NCBI GenBank assembly: GCA_003345555.1
Contig: PRDJ01000035.1
Span: 1 to 64,000, forward strand
Origin: Candidatus Thorarchaeota archaeon
GTDB lineage: Archaea > Asgardarchaeota > Thorarchaeia > Thorarchaeales > Thorarchaeaceae
DNA: 64,000 bases
Reading direction: 5' to 3'
This document shows, piece after piece, positions 8,466 to 17,620 of the stretch. How positions within the stretch are numbered: position 1 is the stretch's first letter; each line of letters opens with the position of its first letter. Both the position numbers and the translations under genes were made by a program. The notes below the pieces were generated by a model. That model was not told the origin of the DNA. It saw nothing but the letters and a program-made list of their open reading frames with translations, and did no database searches.

Positions 8466-10211
8466 ATGACCGTCAAGGGAAGCAATGGCAATAATCAAGG
8501 CGAACAAGAGTCAACACATTTGCAGGGACTGGTTCACAGTGTATTCCCACGATTCCATATTGTTCTCTGTCTCGTGGCAATATTCCTTGGTGTTGCTTAC
8601 ATAGTAGGCAATTTTGTTGGTTGGGTAATGCACTCGTTTGCCCACGAAATTGGTTTCGCGCTTCCGTCACTGCTGATTGGCTGGCCGTTTCAGGCATTGT
8701 TGCTTATTGTGATTGGTTACATGAACTTCAAAGTTGGCAAAGCGATTTCTAAAGGAGAAGCTCAGGCATATTCATCGTCGCTCTACATGAATATCATCAC
8801 TGTCGTTATTCTATTAACCATAGGACCTTTGGGGCTGCTGCCTGCTATTGCCTTTTTCATATTGATGCTTGCGTTGTTTGCACCCAGTGTGAAGTCGTAC
8901 TGGTACAAGGAGTTCAGGGAAGACATGGGGCCTCGCAGCAAGGAATTGAAATTCAGTCTTCACCTTCTTCGTAGAAGCCCGCTTGTCATCGCTGGGATTG
9001 TCATAGTGGCTGTGTATTTCAGTATTGCACTGCTAGCTCCGTGGATCACGCCGTACGGAGCGACGGAACGTGTCTGGGCCGATGCGAAATTGCCTCCCGG
9101 CACACCTTCCGGAGAAGCGAAGGTCAGTACTCGACTTATATCCAGCAATTACTCGTTGGACATCGGTCTTTACCCTGATTACTATCATGGAGAAATCCAG
9201 ATTAGTGCGGGGGAAGTCGCCACCTCGATACCTCCAATTATAGCGTTTTCCATCTATGTTCGTAACACGAGTCTCGACAGTCCGGTTGTAGTCCTGATTC
9301 ACACTGCAGTATACAGACTGGACTTGACAACCTTTGATACTCTCGATTGGGGCCAGCGCGATCCGTACCTTGTCAGTGCCGGGAACAAGACGACGCTGTT
9401 CCGTTCGAACATAGTTGTGAACAATACGCCTTCGACCTATGTCTGGGTTGTCTGGTACACCGCCAGCACGAAGACCACGCCGTGGATGGTGGAAATGATT
9501 CTGAATCTAAAGTACAACCAGTACTACCCCATTCACTACTGGGGGACAGACGAATCAGGCGGCGACATGTTCAGTCGCATTATCTGGGCTGCTGGTGTCG
9601 ACCTGAGAGTATCTCTCAGCGTTGTTTTTGTGGCGTTGGCGTCCGGTGCTGTCATCGGGGCTGCATCGGGCTACTTCGGCGGAGCGCTGGATGAGATAGT
9701 GATGAGAATCACTGACATATTCTTCGCCTTCCCCGGCCTGATTCTAGCCATGGCCATTGTCATGGCCTTGGGTACTCGCAATCTTGACAACATAGCCTAC
9801 GCACTCATGATTACGTGGTGGCCGACATATGCAAGACTTGTGAGGGGTCAAGTCCTCTCGGAACGGGAGAAGCTCTATGTTGAAGCAGCTCGTTCAGTCG
9901 GAGCAAGTGACACCAGAATCTTGGTTTCTCATATAATACCCAATACTGTTCAGCCGTTAATCGTGCAAGCAACAATGGATACTGGCGGTGTCCTCTTGAC
10001 TGCCGCGGGTCTTTCCTTCATAGGGTTCGGTTCCGCTGCTGGCACTGCAGAATGGGGTCTGATGATTTCCACCGGGCAGTACTACTTGCTCAATTATCCA
10101 TGGATGGCCATGATTCCGGGGTTGGCCATACTCTTCGCAGCATTGGCATTCAATCTCGTTGGTGACGGGATTCGTGACATTATGGACCCCAAGATTAGGA
10201 GAAGAGGGTGA
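8466..10211 (+). CDS. ABC transporter permease, DppC-like, with extra N-terminal helices and an inserted extracytoplasmic domain
   Basis: At 581 residues this is about twice the usual DppC length. Residues 1-150 add four or so predicted helices. The canonical first helix (LVIAGIVIVAVYFSIALLAP) is near 178-195, then about 150 residues of soluble beta-rich sequence (roughly 195-345) lie before the DppC landmark WGTDESGGDMFSRI. The transport domain with coupling loop (EREKLYVEAARSVGAS) follows to the C-terminus. The insert would be outside the membrane, near the receptor docking face. GGAGAGG precedes the ATG. Confidence 0.9.
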   Translation: MTVKGSNGNNQGEQESTHLQGLVHSVFPRFHIVLCLVAIFLGVAYIVGNFVGWVMHSFAHEIGFALPSLLIGWPFQALLLIVIGYMNFKVGKAISKGEAQAYSSSLYMNIITVVILLTIGPLGLLPAIAFFILMLALFAPSVKSYWYKEFREDMGPRSKELKFSLHLLRRSPLVIAGIVIVAVYFSIALLAPWITPYGATERVWADAKLPPGTPSGEAKVSTRLISSNYSLDIGLYPDYYHGEIQISAGEVATSIPPIIAFSIYVRNTSLDSPVVVLIHTAVYRLDLTTFDTLDWGQRDPYLVSAGNKTTLFRSNIVVNNTPSTYVWVVWYTASTKTTPWMVEMILNLKYNQYYPIHYWGTDESGGDMFSRIIWAAGVDLRVSLSVVFVALASGAVIGAASGYFGGALDEIVMRITDIFFAFPGLILAMAIVMALGTRNLDNIAYALMITWWPTYARLVRGQVLSEREKLYVEAARSVGASDTRILVSHIIPNTVQPLIVQATMDTGGVLLTAAGLSFIGFGSAAGTAEWGLMISTGQYYLLNYPWMAMIPGLAILFAALAFNLVGDGIRDIMDPKIRRRG

Positions 10212-10217
10212 GCTTCG

Positions 10218-11378
10218 ATGTCTAGTTCTGAAGACCTTGTGCTCTCCGTAAAGGGCCTCACCACCAATTTCTATACCTATGAAGGCATAGTCAAAGCACT
10301 TGATAGTGTCGAGCTCAGCCTGAGACGAGGTGACACCATGGGCATAGTTGGTGAGACTGGCTGCGGGAAGTCGGTCACGGCCAAGTGCATTCTGAGGCTC
10401 ATTGAGCCGCCCGGTCGCATCGACGGAGGCCAGATTCTATTCAGCGATCGAGATCCGAAGACCGGCGAAACCAATGAAATCGATATTCTCCAGCTTGCGC
10501 CTGAGGAGATGCTGACTATCCGGGGAAACAAGATCGCCATCGTTTTCCAAGATCCCGCTACTTACCCAAACCCTGTTTTCAGGATCGGCGCTCAAATAGC
10601 GGAGGTTGTGTCGCTGCACCAGGATTTGGGAAGGGAAGTCCTCGAGATTAGAATCCGAGAGCTAGAAGATTCGGTCAAGAACTCGTCCTCAGCTGAACAT
10701 CAAGCCAAGGTCAGAGAGCAAATTGAGCACTATGTATCGATGCTCGAAAATCCACCTAAGCCCGACAAGAAATACGCGCGTAAAGCTGCATGGGCCAAGG
10801 CTGTTGATATGCTTAGGCTAGTAAGGATGCCTTCTCCTGAGCAGGTTGCCAATCAGTATCCACACGAGCTTTCCGGTGGCATGAGGCAACGAGCGCTCAT
10901 TGCAATGGCGTTGGCCTGCAATCCATCTATTCTGATCTGTGACGAAGCGACAACGGCCTTGGACGTAACTGTTCAAGCGCAGGTTCTCAATCTGCTGAAT
11001 GAGCTCAAGAAGGACATTGGAGCGTCAATCATGATAATCACACATGACCTAGGGGTTGTTGCTGAGACCTGCAACTGGGTCATGGTGATGTATGCCGGGA
11101 CGACCGTGGAGTCAACGAGTACCAAGGAGTTGTTTGAGCATCCCGTTCATCCTTACACCATTGGACTCATCACCGCAATTCCAAAGCTACATGAAAACAA
11201 GGAGCGGTTGGATCAGATACAAGGCACTGTTCCGAACTTAATTAATCCGCCCACAGGCTGCAGATTCCACCCCAGATGTGCGTTCGCTACGGAGATATGC
11301 AGTAGAGAGAGGCCATCCCTCGAAGAGGTTAGGCCGGGGCACTATGTGGCCTGCCATAACCCGCAGGGGAACGTATGA
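10218..11378 (+). CDS. Peptide ABC transporter ATP-binding protein, DppD-like
   Basis: This 386-residue ATPase powers the transporter. It shows Walker A (GETGCGKS), a Q-loop (VFQDP), signature LSGGMRQR and Walker B (ILICDEATTALD). The C-terminal oligopeptide-transporter extension has four cysteines in the GCRFHPRC...C...C pattern. Between Q-loop and signature there is an extra charged, probably coiled-coil segment of about 50 residues (roughly 135-190). The ATG is seven bases from the GAGGGTGAG site, which overlaps the upstream stop, so translation is likely coupled. Confidence 0.93.
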   Translation: MSSSEDLVLSVKGLTTNFYTYEGIVKALDSVELSLRRGDTMGIVGETGCGKSVTAKCILRLIEPPGRIDGGQILFSDRDPKTGETNEIDILQLAPEEMLTIRGNKIAIVFQDPATYPNPVFRIGAQIAEVVSLHQDLGREVLEIRIRELEDSVKNSSSAEHQAKVREQIEHYVSMLENPPKPDKKYARKAAWAKAVDMLRLVRMPSPEQVANQYPHELSGGMRQRALIAMALACNPSILICDEATTALDVTVQAQVLNLLNELKKDIGASIMIITHDLGVVAETCNWVMVMYAGTTVESTSTKELFEHPVHPYTIGLITAIPKLHENKERLDQIQGTVPNLINPPTGCRFHPRCAFATEICSRERPSLEEVRPGHYVACHNPQGNV

Positions 11379-11391
11379 GGAGGAACACGGA

Positions 11392-12426
11392 ATGTCACAA
11401 TCGGAAACGCTAGTAAGCCTTGCGAACCTCAAGAAGTATTTCCCATTGACCGGAGGGGTGTTCAGGAAGATAATAGGTATGGTACATGCAGTCGATGATG
11501 TAAGTCTTGACATCTATCGCGGAGAAACGCTCGGGGTGGTCGGCGAGTCGGGATGCGGGAAGACAACGTTGGGCAGGACCATCTTGAGACTGCTTGAGCC
11601 GACTGATGGGACAATCACTTTCATGGGCCAGGACATCACGCATCTGAAAGGATCCGATCTTCGCAATATCAGACACGAGATGCAGATTGTCTTCCAAGAT
11701 CCAATGGCCTCTCTTGATCCCAGAGTCACGATAAAGAACACCGTCGGAGAACCCTTGCTGATAAACGGCATTGCGCGAGGGCCGAAGCTGAGAGCTATGG
11801 TTCTTGATTTGCTGCAAAAGGTTGGTTTGACCGAGGATCATCTCAACCGTTTCCCACATGAATTCAGTGGCGGTCAAAGACAGAGGATATGTATAGCACG
11901 TGCGCTGGCTCTGAATCCGAAATTCGTTGTCATGGATGAGCCCACATCAAGCACGGATGTGTCGGTGCAGGCCCAGACACTTAACCTGATGAAAGACCTT
12001 CAAGATGAATTTGGTCTCACATACATGTTCATTAGTCACAATCTCAGTGTAGTGAAGCACATGAGTGACCGTCTCGCCGTGATGTACTTGGGGAAGATCG
12101 TCGAGCTCACTCCGTACGACATCTTTAGGAAGGCGCTTCATCCGTATACGTTTGCATTGGTGTCTGCGGTTCCGGTTCCCGACCCAAGATTCTCGGGCAG
12201 AGCCGTATTACTGAAGGGAGAAGTCCCGAGCCCGATAAATCCCCCAATTGGCTGCCGTTTCAATCCTAGATGCATATTCGCCCAAGAAATCTGCAGAACC
12301 GACGAGCCGCCTCTGAGAGACGTGGGCGACGGACACCTTGTTGCCTGCCACTTTGCTGGGGAACTGGACTTTGGCAAGAGTTCTCAGATGGAATATGCGC
12401 AGACCGCAGAGGCCGAAGCAAGTTAG
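11392..12426 (+). CDS. Peptide ABC transporter ATP-binding protein, DppF-like
   Basis: This 344-residue second ATPase pairs with the preceding one. Walker A (GESGCGKTT), Q-loop (VFQDPMASLDP), signature (FSGGQRQR), Walker B (FVVMDEPTSSTD) and a four-Cys C-terminal extension (GCRFNPRC...) are all present. The open frame extends upstream into the previous gene. The ATG at 11392 is the real start because AGGAGG lies nine bases before it and the protein then begins just ahead of the ABC domain. It completes the ABC operon. Confidence 0.93.
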   Translation: MSQSETLVSLANLKKYFPLTGGVFRKIIGMVHAVDDVSLDIYRGETLGVVGESGCGKTTLGRTILRLLEPTDGTITFMGQDITHLKGSDLRNIRHEMQIVFQDPMASLDPRVTIKNTVGEPLLINGIARGPKLRAMVLDLLQKVGLTEDHLNRFPHEFSGGQRQRICIARALALNPKFVVMDEPTSSTDVSVQAQTLNLMKDLQDEFGLTYMFISHNLSVVKHMSDRLAVMYLGKIVELTPYDIFRKALHPYTFALVSAVPVPDPRFSGRAVLLKGEVPSPINPPIGCRFNPRCIFAQEICRTDEPPLRDVGDGHLVACHFAGELDFGKSSQMEYAQTAEAEAS

Positions 12427-12484
12427 CCTCCTGGGAAAGGTTTCTAAGTTCTCGACCGTGTTTCGATAAGTGTGAGTGCATAGC

Positions 12485-12712
12485 ATGAACGAAGACAAGG
12501 AACCGAGCCCCGAGGACCACACACTCTCGGATGACGCTGAGGTAGACTGGAAGCATTATGTCTATCAACAAGAAGACCAGACGGCGCCCGTGCACTTGGA
12601 TGCAAAGGATTACTTGGCTCTGTTCATAGCCTCACTGGAAACAATCTTTCTGCCGCTAGTCATTCTTGCTGTAATGCTCTTGGTTCTTGGCTTCATCTTC
12701 ACACACATATGA
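12485..12712 (+). CDS. Small acidic protein with one C-terminal membrane helix
   Basis: This 75-residue protein has an acidic soluble N-terminal half (EDKEPSPEDHTLSDDAE) and one long C-terminal hydrophobic helix that ends almost at the last residue, giving a tail-anchored topology. A GTG nine bases upstream is an alternative start. It lies 58 bases after the ABC operon and 24 bases before another small membrane protein, so the two probably form a pair. No family is recognised. Confidence 0.55.
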   Translation: MNEDKEPSPEDHTLSDDAEVDWKHYVYQQEDQTAPVHLDAKDYLALFIASLETIFLPLVILAVMLLVLGFIFTHI

Positions 12713-12736
12713 TAGGGAACATCTGGTGATGATGTA

Positions 12737-13081
12737 TTGCCTAGACGCTATCAGTTCATCTTCGAAGCTGCCGCGATATCCTCGATCATAATGGTGATTG
12801 ACCTTCTTTTTGGTCTCATCCTTCTCTTTGGTTTTCCTGGTGCATCGCTGTTCGTGCTGGTTTCCAACGTTCTCGTGATTGAATTTGGCGCGATGCTTAT
12901 TCTTGGGGGCTGCTTGATGGCTCGCCAGCCACTTGTCGATGAACTGCGATATGATAATGCGGGTAAGCCTACCAAGGCTTGGCGGCTTGCAGTGCAGGGT
13001 CGGCAAATACTGCTATCTTCTATCTTTGTACTGTTGTTCGCTCTCCTGTTTGTACTAGTCGAGAACAGCCTTGGAGTATGA
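12737..13081 (+). CDS. Small membrane protein with three predicted helices
   Basis: This 114-residue protein has two adjacent hydrophobic helices (about 10-33 and 38-60), a polar loop with a positively charged segment, and a final helix (about 90-110). It starts at TTG, supported by GGTGA seven bases upstream and by the absence of an in-frame ATG. It follows the tail-anchored protein closely. Function is unknown; a role linked to the peptide transporter is only a positional guess. Confidence 0.6.
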   Translation: MPRRYQFIFEAAAISSIIMVIDLLFGLILLFGFPGASLFVLVSNVLVIEFGAMLILGGCLMARQPLVDELRYDNAGKPTKAWRLAVQGRQILLSSIFVLLFALLFVLVENSLGV

Positions 13082-13147
13082 ATCGGCCAAGATAACAGCC
13101 AGAGGTCCATTCACGATGAATCATCAACTCGGATGCTGTCTATCTAA

Positions 13148-14128
13148 CTAACTCGAGACGGGTTTCGGACCTCCACCCGTTAGTGCCATCGCCTGTTCAA
13201 CAGCACTGAGCCAAACGTGAAAGGCAAGTGTGCTCGCAGAGTTTTCGGCTGGAATTGGAGACCTGCCTATCAGAATTTTCGTCTCACCCCGTAGTGCTGT
13301 CTCGGCACGCGTTCCGACTTGGAGATGAACACTGTCATTCACACAGTCTATCCTCAATCCGTGTTCATGAAATACTTTCGGGCTCTCAGAGAATCTGAAG
13401 TCGAACTTCTTGTCGGGTATTGGGTAGAGAGCGCAATCCGATTCTGAAGAATCGATCGTAATTCGCAGAAGCTGAGATTCGTAATGGGGCACTTTCTCTC
13501 GTTCACCTATGGTTCCGGGAAGAAACATCGGCCGCAATCCTATGAGTCTTCGGACTACCCTTCCTTCAATTAGGCCTGCAAAGTCTCCTCCGTTCCCGGT
13601 GAACACGATTCGGCTCTTATCCTCAAGCATTGATACACCGAATGTGCCGTGTGTATCGCGTCGTATGCCCAAGGGGTTCATCTTCGTCTTTGCCGCAGGT
13701 TCCCAACGGAACCAGGGCACTGTCAACATAGGGAGCATGTTCGTCTTGTGATCCTTCTTCTTCTGCATGAGTCTCCAAGTATCTTCGTTGAGGACAAACA
13801 AGGACAAGGATATTGGTTGCAGTTCGGCCGCGCCGCTTTCCACAAACCTGAACAGCGACTTCGGGGTTGTGCACAAAGAACGGACGATTTCTCCAATCTG
13901 CCCGATTTGCAAAGTCGTCCGAGAGCCGTCTTCCAATGCGGCCACTTGCTCTCTGTCGAGGTCAATTTTGACCCCCATCTTCGTCTGAAAGCGTTCGATT
14001 TCCTCCAAATCAAACGCATACTTTGTCGACGTCTTATCATCCCTTTCGCGTGCGATTGATCTTGGCCAAGGCGGCGTTTGACCAGTGAGTCGTTGGACAA
14101 AGCCTTTGCTCCTTGGCAGATTAGCCAT
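13148..14128 (-). CDS. Conserved-looking cytosolic protein of unknown function
   Basis: This 326-residue soluble protein has no recognised domain. The N-terminal third is helical and charged (YAFDLEEIERFQTKMG), and the remainder alternates short beta-like segments with polar loops. There is no signal peptide or membrane helix. The start at 14128 (MANLPRSKG) is preferred over an upstream start at 14209, which would lie inside the divergent gene. It is divergent from the GNAT-like gene, with only 26 bases between start codons. Confidence 0.65.
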   Translation of the reverse strand: MANLPRSKGFVQRLTGQTPPWPRSIARERDDKTSTKYAFDLEEIERFQTKMGVKIDLDREQVAALEDGSRTTLQIGQIGEIVRSLCTTPKSLFRFVESGAAELQPISLSLFVLNEDTWRLMQKKKDHKTNMLPMLTVPWFRWEPAAKTKMNPLGIRRDTHGTFGVSMLEDKSRIVFTGNGGDFAGLIEGRVVRRLIGLRPMFLPGTIGEREKVPHYESQLLRITIDSSESDCALYPIPDKKFDFRFSESPKVFHEHGLRIDCVNDSVHLQVGTRAETALRGETKILIGRSPIPAENSASTLAFHVWLSAVEQAMALTGGGPKPVSS

Positions 14129-14154
14129 GACTACATATTGTAGTGGGATTCGTA
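14129..14154. promoter_or_regulatory. Very short divergent intergenic region with a small dyad
   Basis: The 26-base gap between two divergent starts contains CTACA-TAT-TGTAG, a perfect 5-bp inverted repeat with a 3-base spacer. It could be a shared operator, but the core promoter of each gene must then lie inside the other gene, and dyads this short occur by chance. Confidence 0.3.
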
Positions 14155-15090
14155 ATGGCATATCTTCAAAAAGTGTTCGTAGGAGGCAGCACTGGCTTAG
14201 TTGTGACAAAGACCTCGGTTATAGCAGCTGGCGATAGGCTCACTGATTGGGTACGTGTTGTGAACGCAGGTCGTGAACACTGGTACGGTTACGTTCCACT
14301 GACCATCCGTGAAGTGGAGAAAGTGGTGTCTAGGCATCTGGTTAATGTCGAGGGTATGTACATTGGGTTCGAAGGACCTGTTCCCGCCTCGACCGCACGA
14401 CTTGTGCCCCTGGGAAGTCATGCTGCAGCGATATGTGATCTCGCAGTTGCACCGGGATTACGATTTGCTGGTCTCGCCTTGGTGGAGCGGTTGCTTGAAG
14501 TGTGTCGAGATGCTAGCATCGAATCGATTGTCGCTTGGGTTAGTGAACTAGACTTTCGCGTGTCCGATGTCCTTTCGTCTTTCACATTTGAGCCCCGGCG
14601 TGTCAGAGTCAGCGCCAACGTATCACTGCGTACTCCGCCCGAGGGAGTGGAAGCCCAATCGGTCCAGATAGTCGAAGGTCGTGAACTCTCAGAGTCAGGA
14701 GCCCAAGGTGTTCCGTTTTCTCCCAGCAGAAGGGGCGCGAGAGACATCACCGAAATCAGAGATGATTTGGAGAAGAAATGGAAGACGGTTGTCGTCGTTT
14801 CACGGAACGGATACGAGCCTTTCATAGTCGGTCAGTCCTCCGAGTCCGACCGAAGGTTGGCCTCGCTTCATATAAACGAGACCGCCATGTTGGAGAATCC
14901 CGCATGGCACTTGTCGCCCGAGTTGGTCCGAGAATCGCTCCGGAGGCTCTACAGCTCTGGTGCTCGTGAGGTGTCTTGCGAGGTTGATGTAGATTCAAGG
15001 ATCAAGACACCAATCCTCGAGGCAGGCTTCGTGCCGTATACCACGCTATTCCAACTCGTTTTCGAATTTGCACATGAATCACCTCCTTGA
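14155..15090 (+). CDS. GNAT-like acetyltransferase domain protein
   Basis: This 311-residue soluble protein has a central segment (about residues 85-140) resembling the acetyl-CoA-binding core of GNAT enzymes: a beta strand (AAAICDLAV), a glycine-containing turn (PGLRFAG) and a helix (ALVERLLEVCRDA). The C-terminal half may hold a second degenerate GNAT-like unit. Assignment is weak because the canonical Q/R-x-x-G-x-G/A motif is not clear. The ATG at 14155 is preferred over a GTG at 14143. An ATTGGCGCCAAT palindrome follows the stop. Confidence 0.55.
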   Translation: MAYLQKVFVGGSTGLVVTKTSVIAAGDRLTDWVRVVNAGREHWYGYVPLTIREVEKVVSRHLVNVEGMYIGFEGPVPASTARLVPLGSHAAAICDLAVAPGLRFAGLALVERLLEVCRDASIESIVAWVSELDFRVSDVLSSFTFEPRRVRVSANVSLRTPPEGVEAQSVQIVEGRELSESGAQGVPFSPSRRGARDITEIRDDLEKKWKTVVVVSRNGYEPFIVGQSSESDRRLASLHINETAMLENPAWHLSPELVRESLRRLYSSGAREVSCEVDVDSRIKTPILEAGFVPYTTLFQLVFEFAHESPP

Positions 15091-15106
15091 GTTTGCGCAT
15101 TCTCCC

Positions 15107-15282
15107 ATTGGCGCCAATACTGTCTCGCGGAGTCCTTTCCTAGAGGACATATATGCAGACCTAGGGTAGTGACAAATCGTCTCAACCGGGAGGACTGAGA
15201 CATCAGCAACGGACACCTTGTGTCTGATGCTCAATTGCACACACAGGACGGATTCTTTTCCGGGCGCCTGCGGGCGCCCACA
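15107..15282. repeat. Convergent intergenic region with several inverted repeats
   Basis: Between two convergent genes are a perfect 12-base palindrome ATTGGCGCCAAT (15107-15118), a GTCTCA/TGAGAC dyad, a CATCAG...GACAC/GTGTC...TGATG hairpin, and GGGCGC-CTGCGG-GCGCCC next to the stop of the minus-strand ATPase. These probably mark 3' ends of both transcripts. No long T-tract accompanies the last one. Confidence 0.45.
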
Positions 15283-16371
15283 TCATTCCCTTTCTATCTC
15301 ACCCCAGCGATGACATCGAATCCAATGGTCTGTTTCTGGTTCCCTGAACTCAGGTATCTCTGATTTGCATCTGTCGACTGCATAATTGCATCGAGGATGA
15401 AACGGGCAGCCAGACGGAATTGCTGTGAGGTCTGGTGGGTCTCCCCTGATCCCTCTGAGCACTGGGCGCTTGGCGCCTGCCTTCATTCGCATCATGGCGA
15501 TTGTCGGGAAGGACGCCATCAACCCCATTGTGTATGGATGAGCAGGATGATGGAACATCTGAACGGCGTTTCCTAGTTCCATTATCTTGCCCGCATACAT
15601 CACTGCGACTCTATCGGCAAGCTCTGCAACAACGCCTGCGTCATGGCTTATGAGAAAGAGAGAGACACTGAATTCATCTCTGATCATTCTTAGCACATTG
15701 AGTATTTGGCATTGGATTGTGACGTCCAGCGCAGAAGTTGGCTCGTCAGCTATGACGAGATATGGTCCGGCAATCAGTGACATCGCAATGAGGATTCTCT
15801 GGGCCTCTCCTCCGCTAAAGCAACCTGGATCCAGCACAAACCTAGTATCGGCATCCCCGAGTCGAACGATGCCAAGGTACTCCAAGACTCTCCTTTTGAG
15901 TCCAATCAATCTGACATTGTCGTCATGAATTTCAACAGGTTCGCCCGTCTGCATTCCGATGCTGAACATAGGATTCAGAGCGTGTCCGAGCCCCTGAGGA
16001 ATCATGGATATCTCTCTGCCTCTCAGCTTTACGAACTCCTCCTCTGGGAGGCTCGTCAGCTCAACACCCCTAAAGTAAACCTTCCCCTGTACGCCAGGTC
16101 TGTCGCCAGTCTGCTCTTTTGGAACCTTGTCGAACTGTCGACGCAAACTCGAATCTGAGGCTCCTGCCGCGTAGCGGGCCACTCTTTCGAAGAAACCCAT
16201 TATGGCAAGTGCAAGACTGGTTTTTCCACACCCGCTCTCCCCGAGCAGGCCAACACACTCGCCCTCGTGGACAGCAAAGCTGACATCATCAACGGCTCGG
16301 ACGAGTCCTTTCTTTGACGCATAGTATGCCTTGAGATTTTCCACCTTGAGAAGTGTGTCACCTTTCGGCAT
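15283..16371 (-). CDS. Orphan OppD-like ABC transporter ATP-binding protein
   Basis: This 362-residue ATPase of the peptide/nickel transporter family shows Walker A (GESGCGKTS), Q-loop (MIPQG), a variant signature FSGGEAQR, Walker B (LVIADEPTSALD) and a C-terminal four-Cys extension (GCPFHPRC...). A roughly 35-residue insertion rich in Arg, Ala and Ser follows the first helix (about 63-95). No permease or receptor gene is adjacent. It may serve the transporter at 5.2-12.4 kb or one elsewhere in the genome. A TATA-like TTTTAATATG lies just upstream. Confidence 0.88.
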   Translation of the reverse strand: MPKGDTLLKVENLKAYYASKKGLVRAVDDVSFAVHEGECVGLLGESGCGKTSLALAIMGFFERVARYAAGASDSSLRRQFDKVPKEQTGDRPGVQGKVYFRGVELTSLPEEEFVKLRGREISMIPQGLGHALNPMFSIGMQTGEPVEIHDDNVRLIGLKRRVLEYLGIVRLGDADTRFVLDPGCFSGGEAQRILIAMSLIAGPYLVIADEPTSALDVTIQCQILNVLRMIRDEFSVSLFLISHDAGVVAELADRVAVMYAGKIMELGNAVQMFHHPAHPYTMGLMASFPTIAMMRMKAGAKRPVLRGIRGDPPDLTAIPSGCPFHPRCNYAVDRCKSEIPEFREPETDHWIRCHRWGEIERE

Positions 16372-16585
16372 TGAATCAACGCTTCCAATCCCTTTGTGAG
16401 CATATTAAAACGTATCAATAGCGCAATAGCCCTCACGTCCCTTTCGTCTAGTGATTCATCTGGCTTGAACGTGTAGGGATTGTGACCACATCATATGGCT
16501 GGAGCAGGTCAACGTTAAGACTTAAAACGTCAATATCTCGCGCAGGGCTCACTCGTCTAAGTAGAATGACGGAGATGTGAAGAGG

Positions 16586-17542
16586 ATGAAACGAATTCTT
16601 GTCACTGGCAGTTACGGTCAAATCGGGACCGAACTCATAGGCGCACTGAGAAAGAAGTACGGTGGAGAGAACGTCATAGCCACGGGACGCAAGAAAGCAC
16701 CAGACATCTTGACTGCAGACGGACCCTACTATAGACTCGACGCCCTTGATATGAACGACCTTCAAAACCAGCTCGTCGATTACGATATTGACGTGGTCAT
16801 TCACAATGTCTCTATTCTTTCTGGGGCCGGAGAGCAGAACCCGCAGCTTGCATGGGAGACGAATGTACAATCTGCCTACAACGTGTTGGAGGCAGTGAGG
16901 ATTCTGGGACTCAACCAAGTCATGATTCCAAGCTCAATCGCTGCATTCGGTCCTAGCACTCCAAGAGAGAATACACCGAATGATGTGATCATGAGACCGA
17001 CGACAATGTATGGGATCACAAAGGTTGCTATCGAACTACTGGGAGAGTACTATACTCGAAAATTCAATGTAGACTTTCGTTCCCTGCGCTATCCCGGGAT
17101 TATCAGTTCCGAGGCGCTGCCGGGTGGTGGCACGACGGACTACGCCGTTGCCATATTCTATGAGGCAATCAAGAACAAACGCTACACGTCCTTCCTTTCA
17201 AAGGACACGCGCCTGCCGATGATGTATATGCCTGACTGCATCAAGTCAACAATCGACCTCATCGAGGCAGATGCCAAGAAGCTAGTGCATAGAACCTTCA
17301 ATGTGACGGCAGTGAGTTTCACGCCGGAAGAGCTGGCCAATGAAATCAAGAAGATCATCCCCGACTTCCAGATAGACTACAAACCCGATTTTCATCAGGC
17401 CATAGCCGATTCATGGCCGAAGTCAATTGATGACAGTGTTGCCAGAAAGGAGTGGGGTTGGAAGCCCGATTATGACTTGCCAAGCATGACCAAAGACATG
17501 ATCAAGAAGCTCAAGGCAAAACTCAGCGCGCCCGGTAAGTGA
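16586..17542 (+). CDS. tdh: L-threonine 3-dehydrogenase, NDP-sugar-epimerase-like (SDR) type
   Basis: This 318-residue NAD-dependent enzyme oxidises L-threonine to 2-amino-3-oxobutyrate. The Rossmann motif GSYGQIG is at 8-14 and the catalytic Tyr142-x3-Lys146 (YGITK) follows. The segment PGGGTTDYAV and the LPMMYMPD motif are characteristic of the short-chain/epimerase-like threonine dehydrogenases known from Thermoplasma and psychrophilic bacteria, and separate it from sugar epimerases. A GTG at 16577 is an alternative start. The gene is convergent with a lysine dehydrogenase-like gene, which supports an amino acid catabolic role. Confidence 0.85.
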   Translation: MKRILVTGSYGQIGTELIGALRKKYGGENVIATGRKKAPDILTADGPYYRLDALDMNDLQNQLVDYDIDVVIHNVSILSGAGEQNPQLAWETNVQSAYNVLEAVRILGLNQVMIPSSIAAFGPSTPRENTPNDVIMRPTTMYGITKVAIELLGEYYTRKFNVDFRSLRYPGIISSEALPGGGTTDYAVAIFYEAIKNKRYTSFLSKDTRLPMMYMPDCIKSTIDLIEADAKKLVHRTFNVTAVSFTPEELANEIKKIIPDFQIDYKPDFHQAIADSWPKSIDDSVARKEWGWKPDYDLPSMTKDMIKKLKAKLSAPGK

Positions 17543-17620
17543 TCCTCTTCACAGCGATGGCCGTTGTTTTCGCGGCCCACCGCAGTCCCTCCTTCTTCGA
17601 TTGAAGTCACAGGCCAGTTT

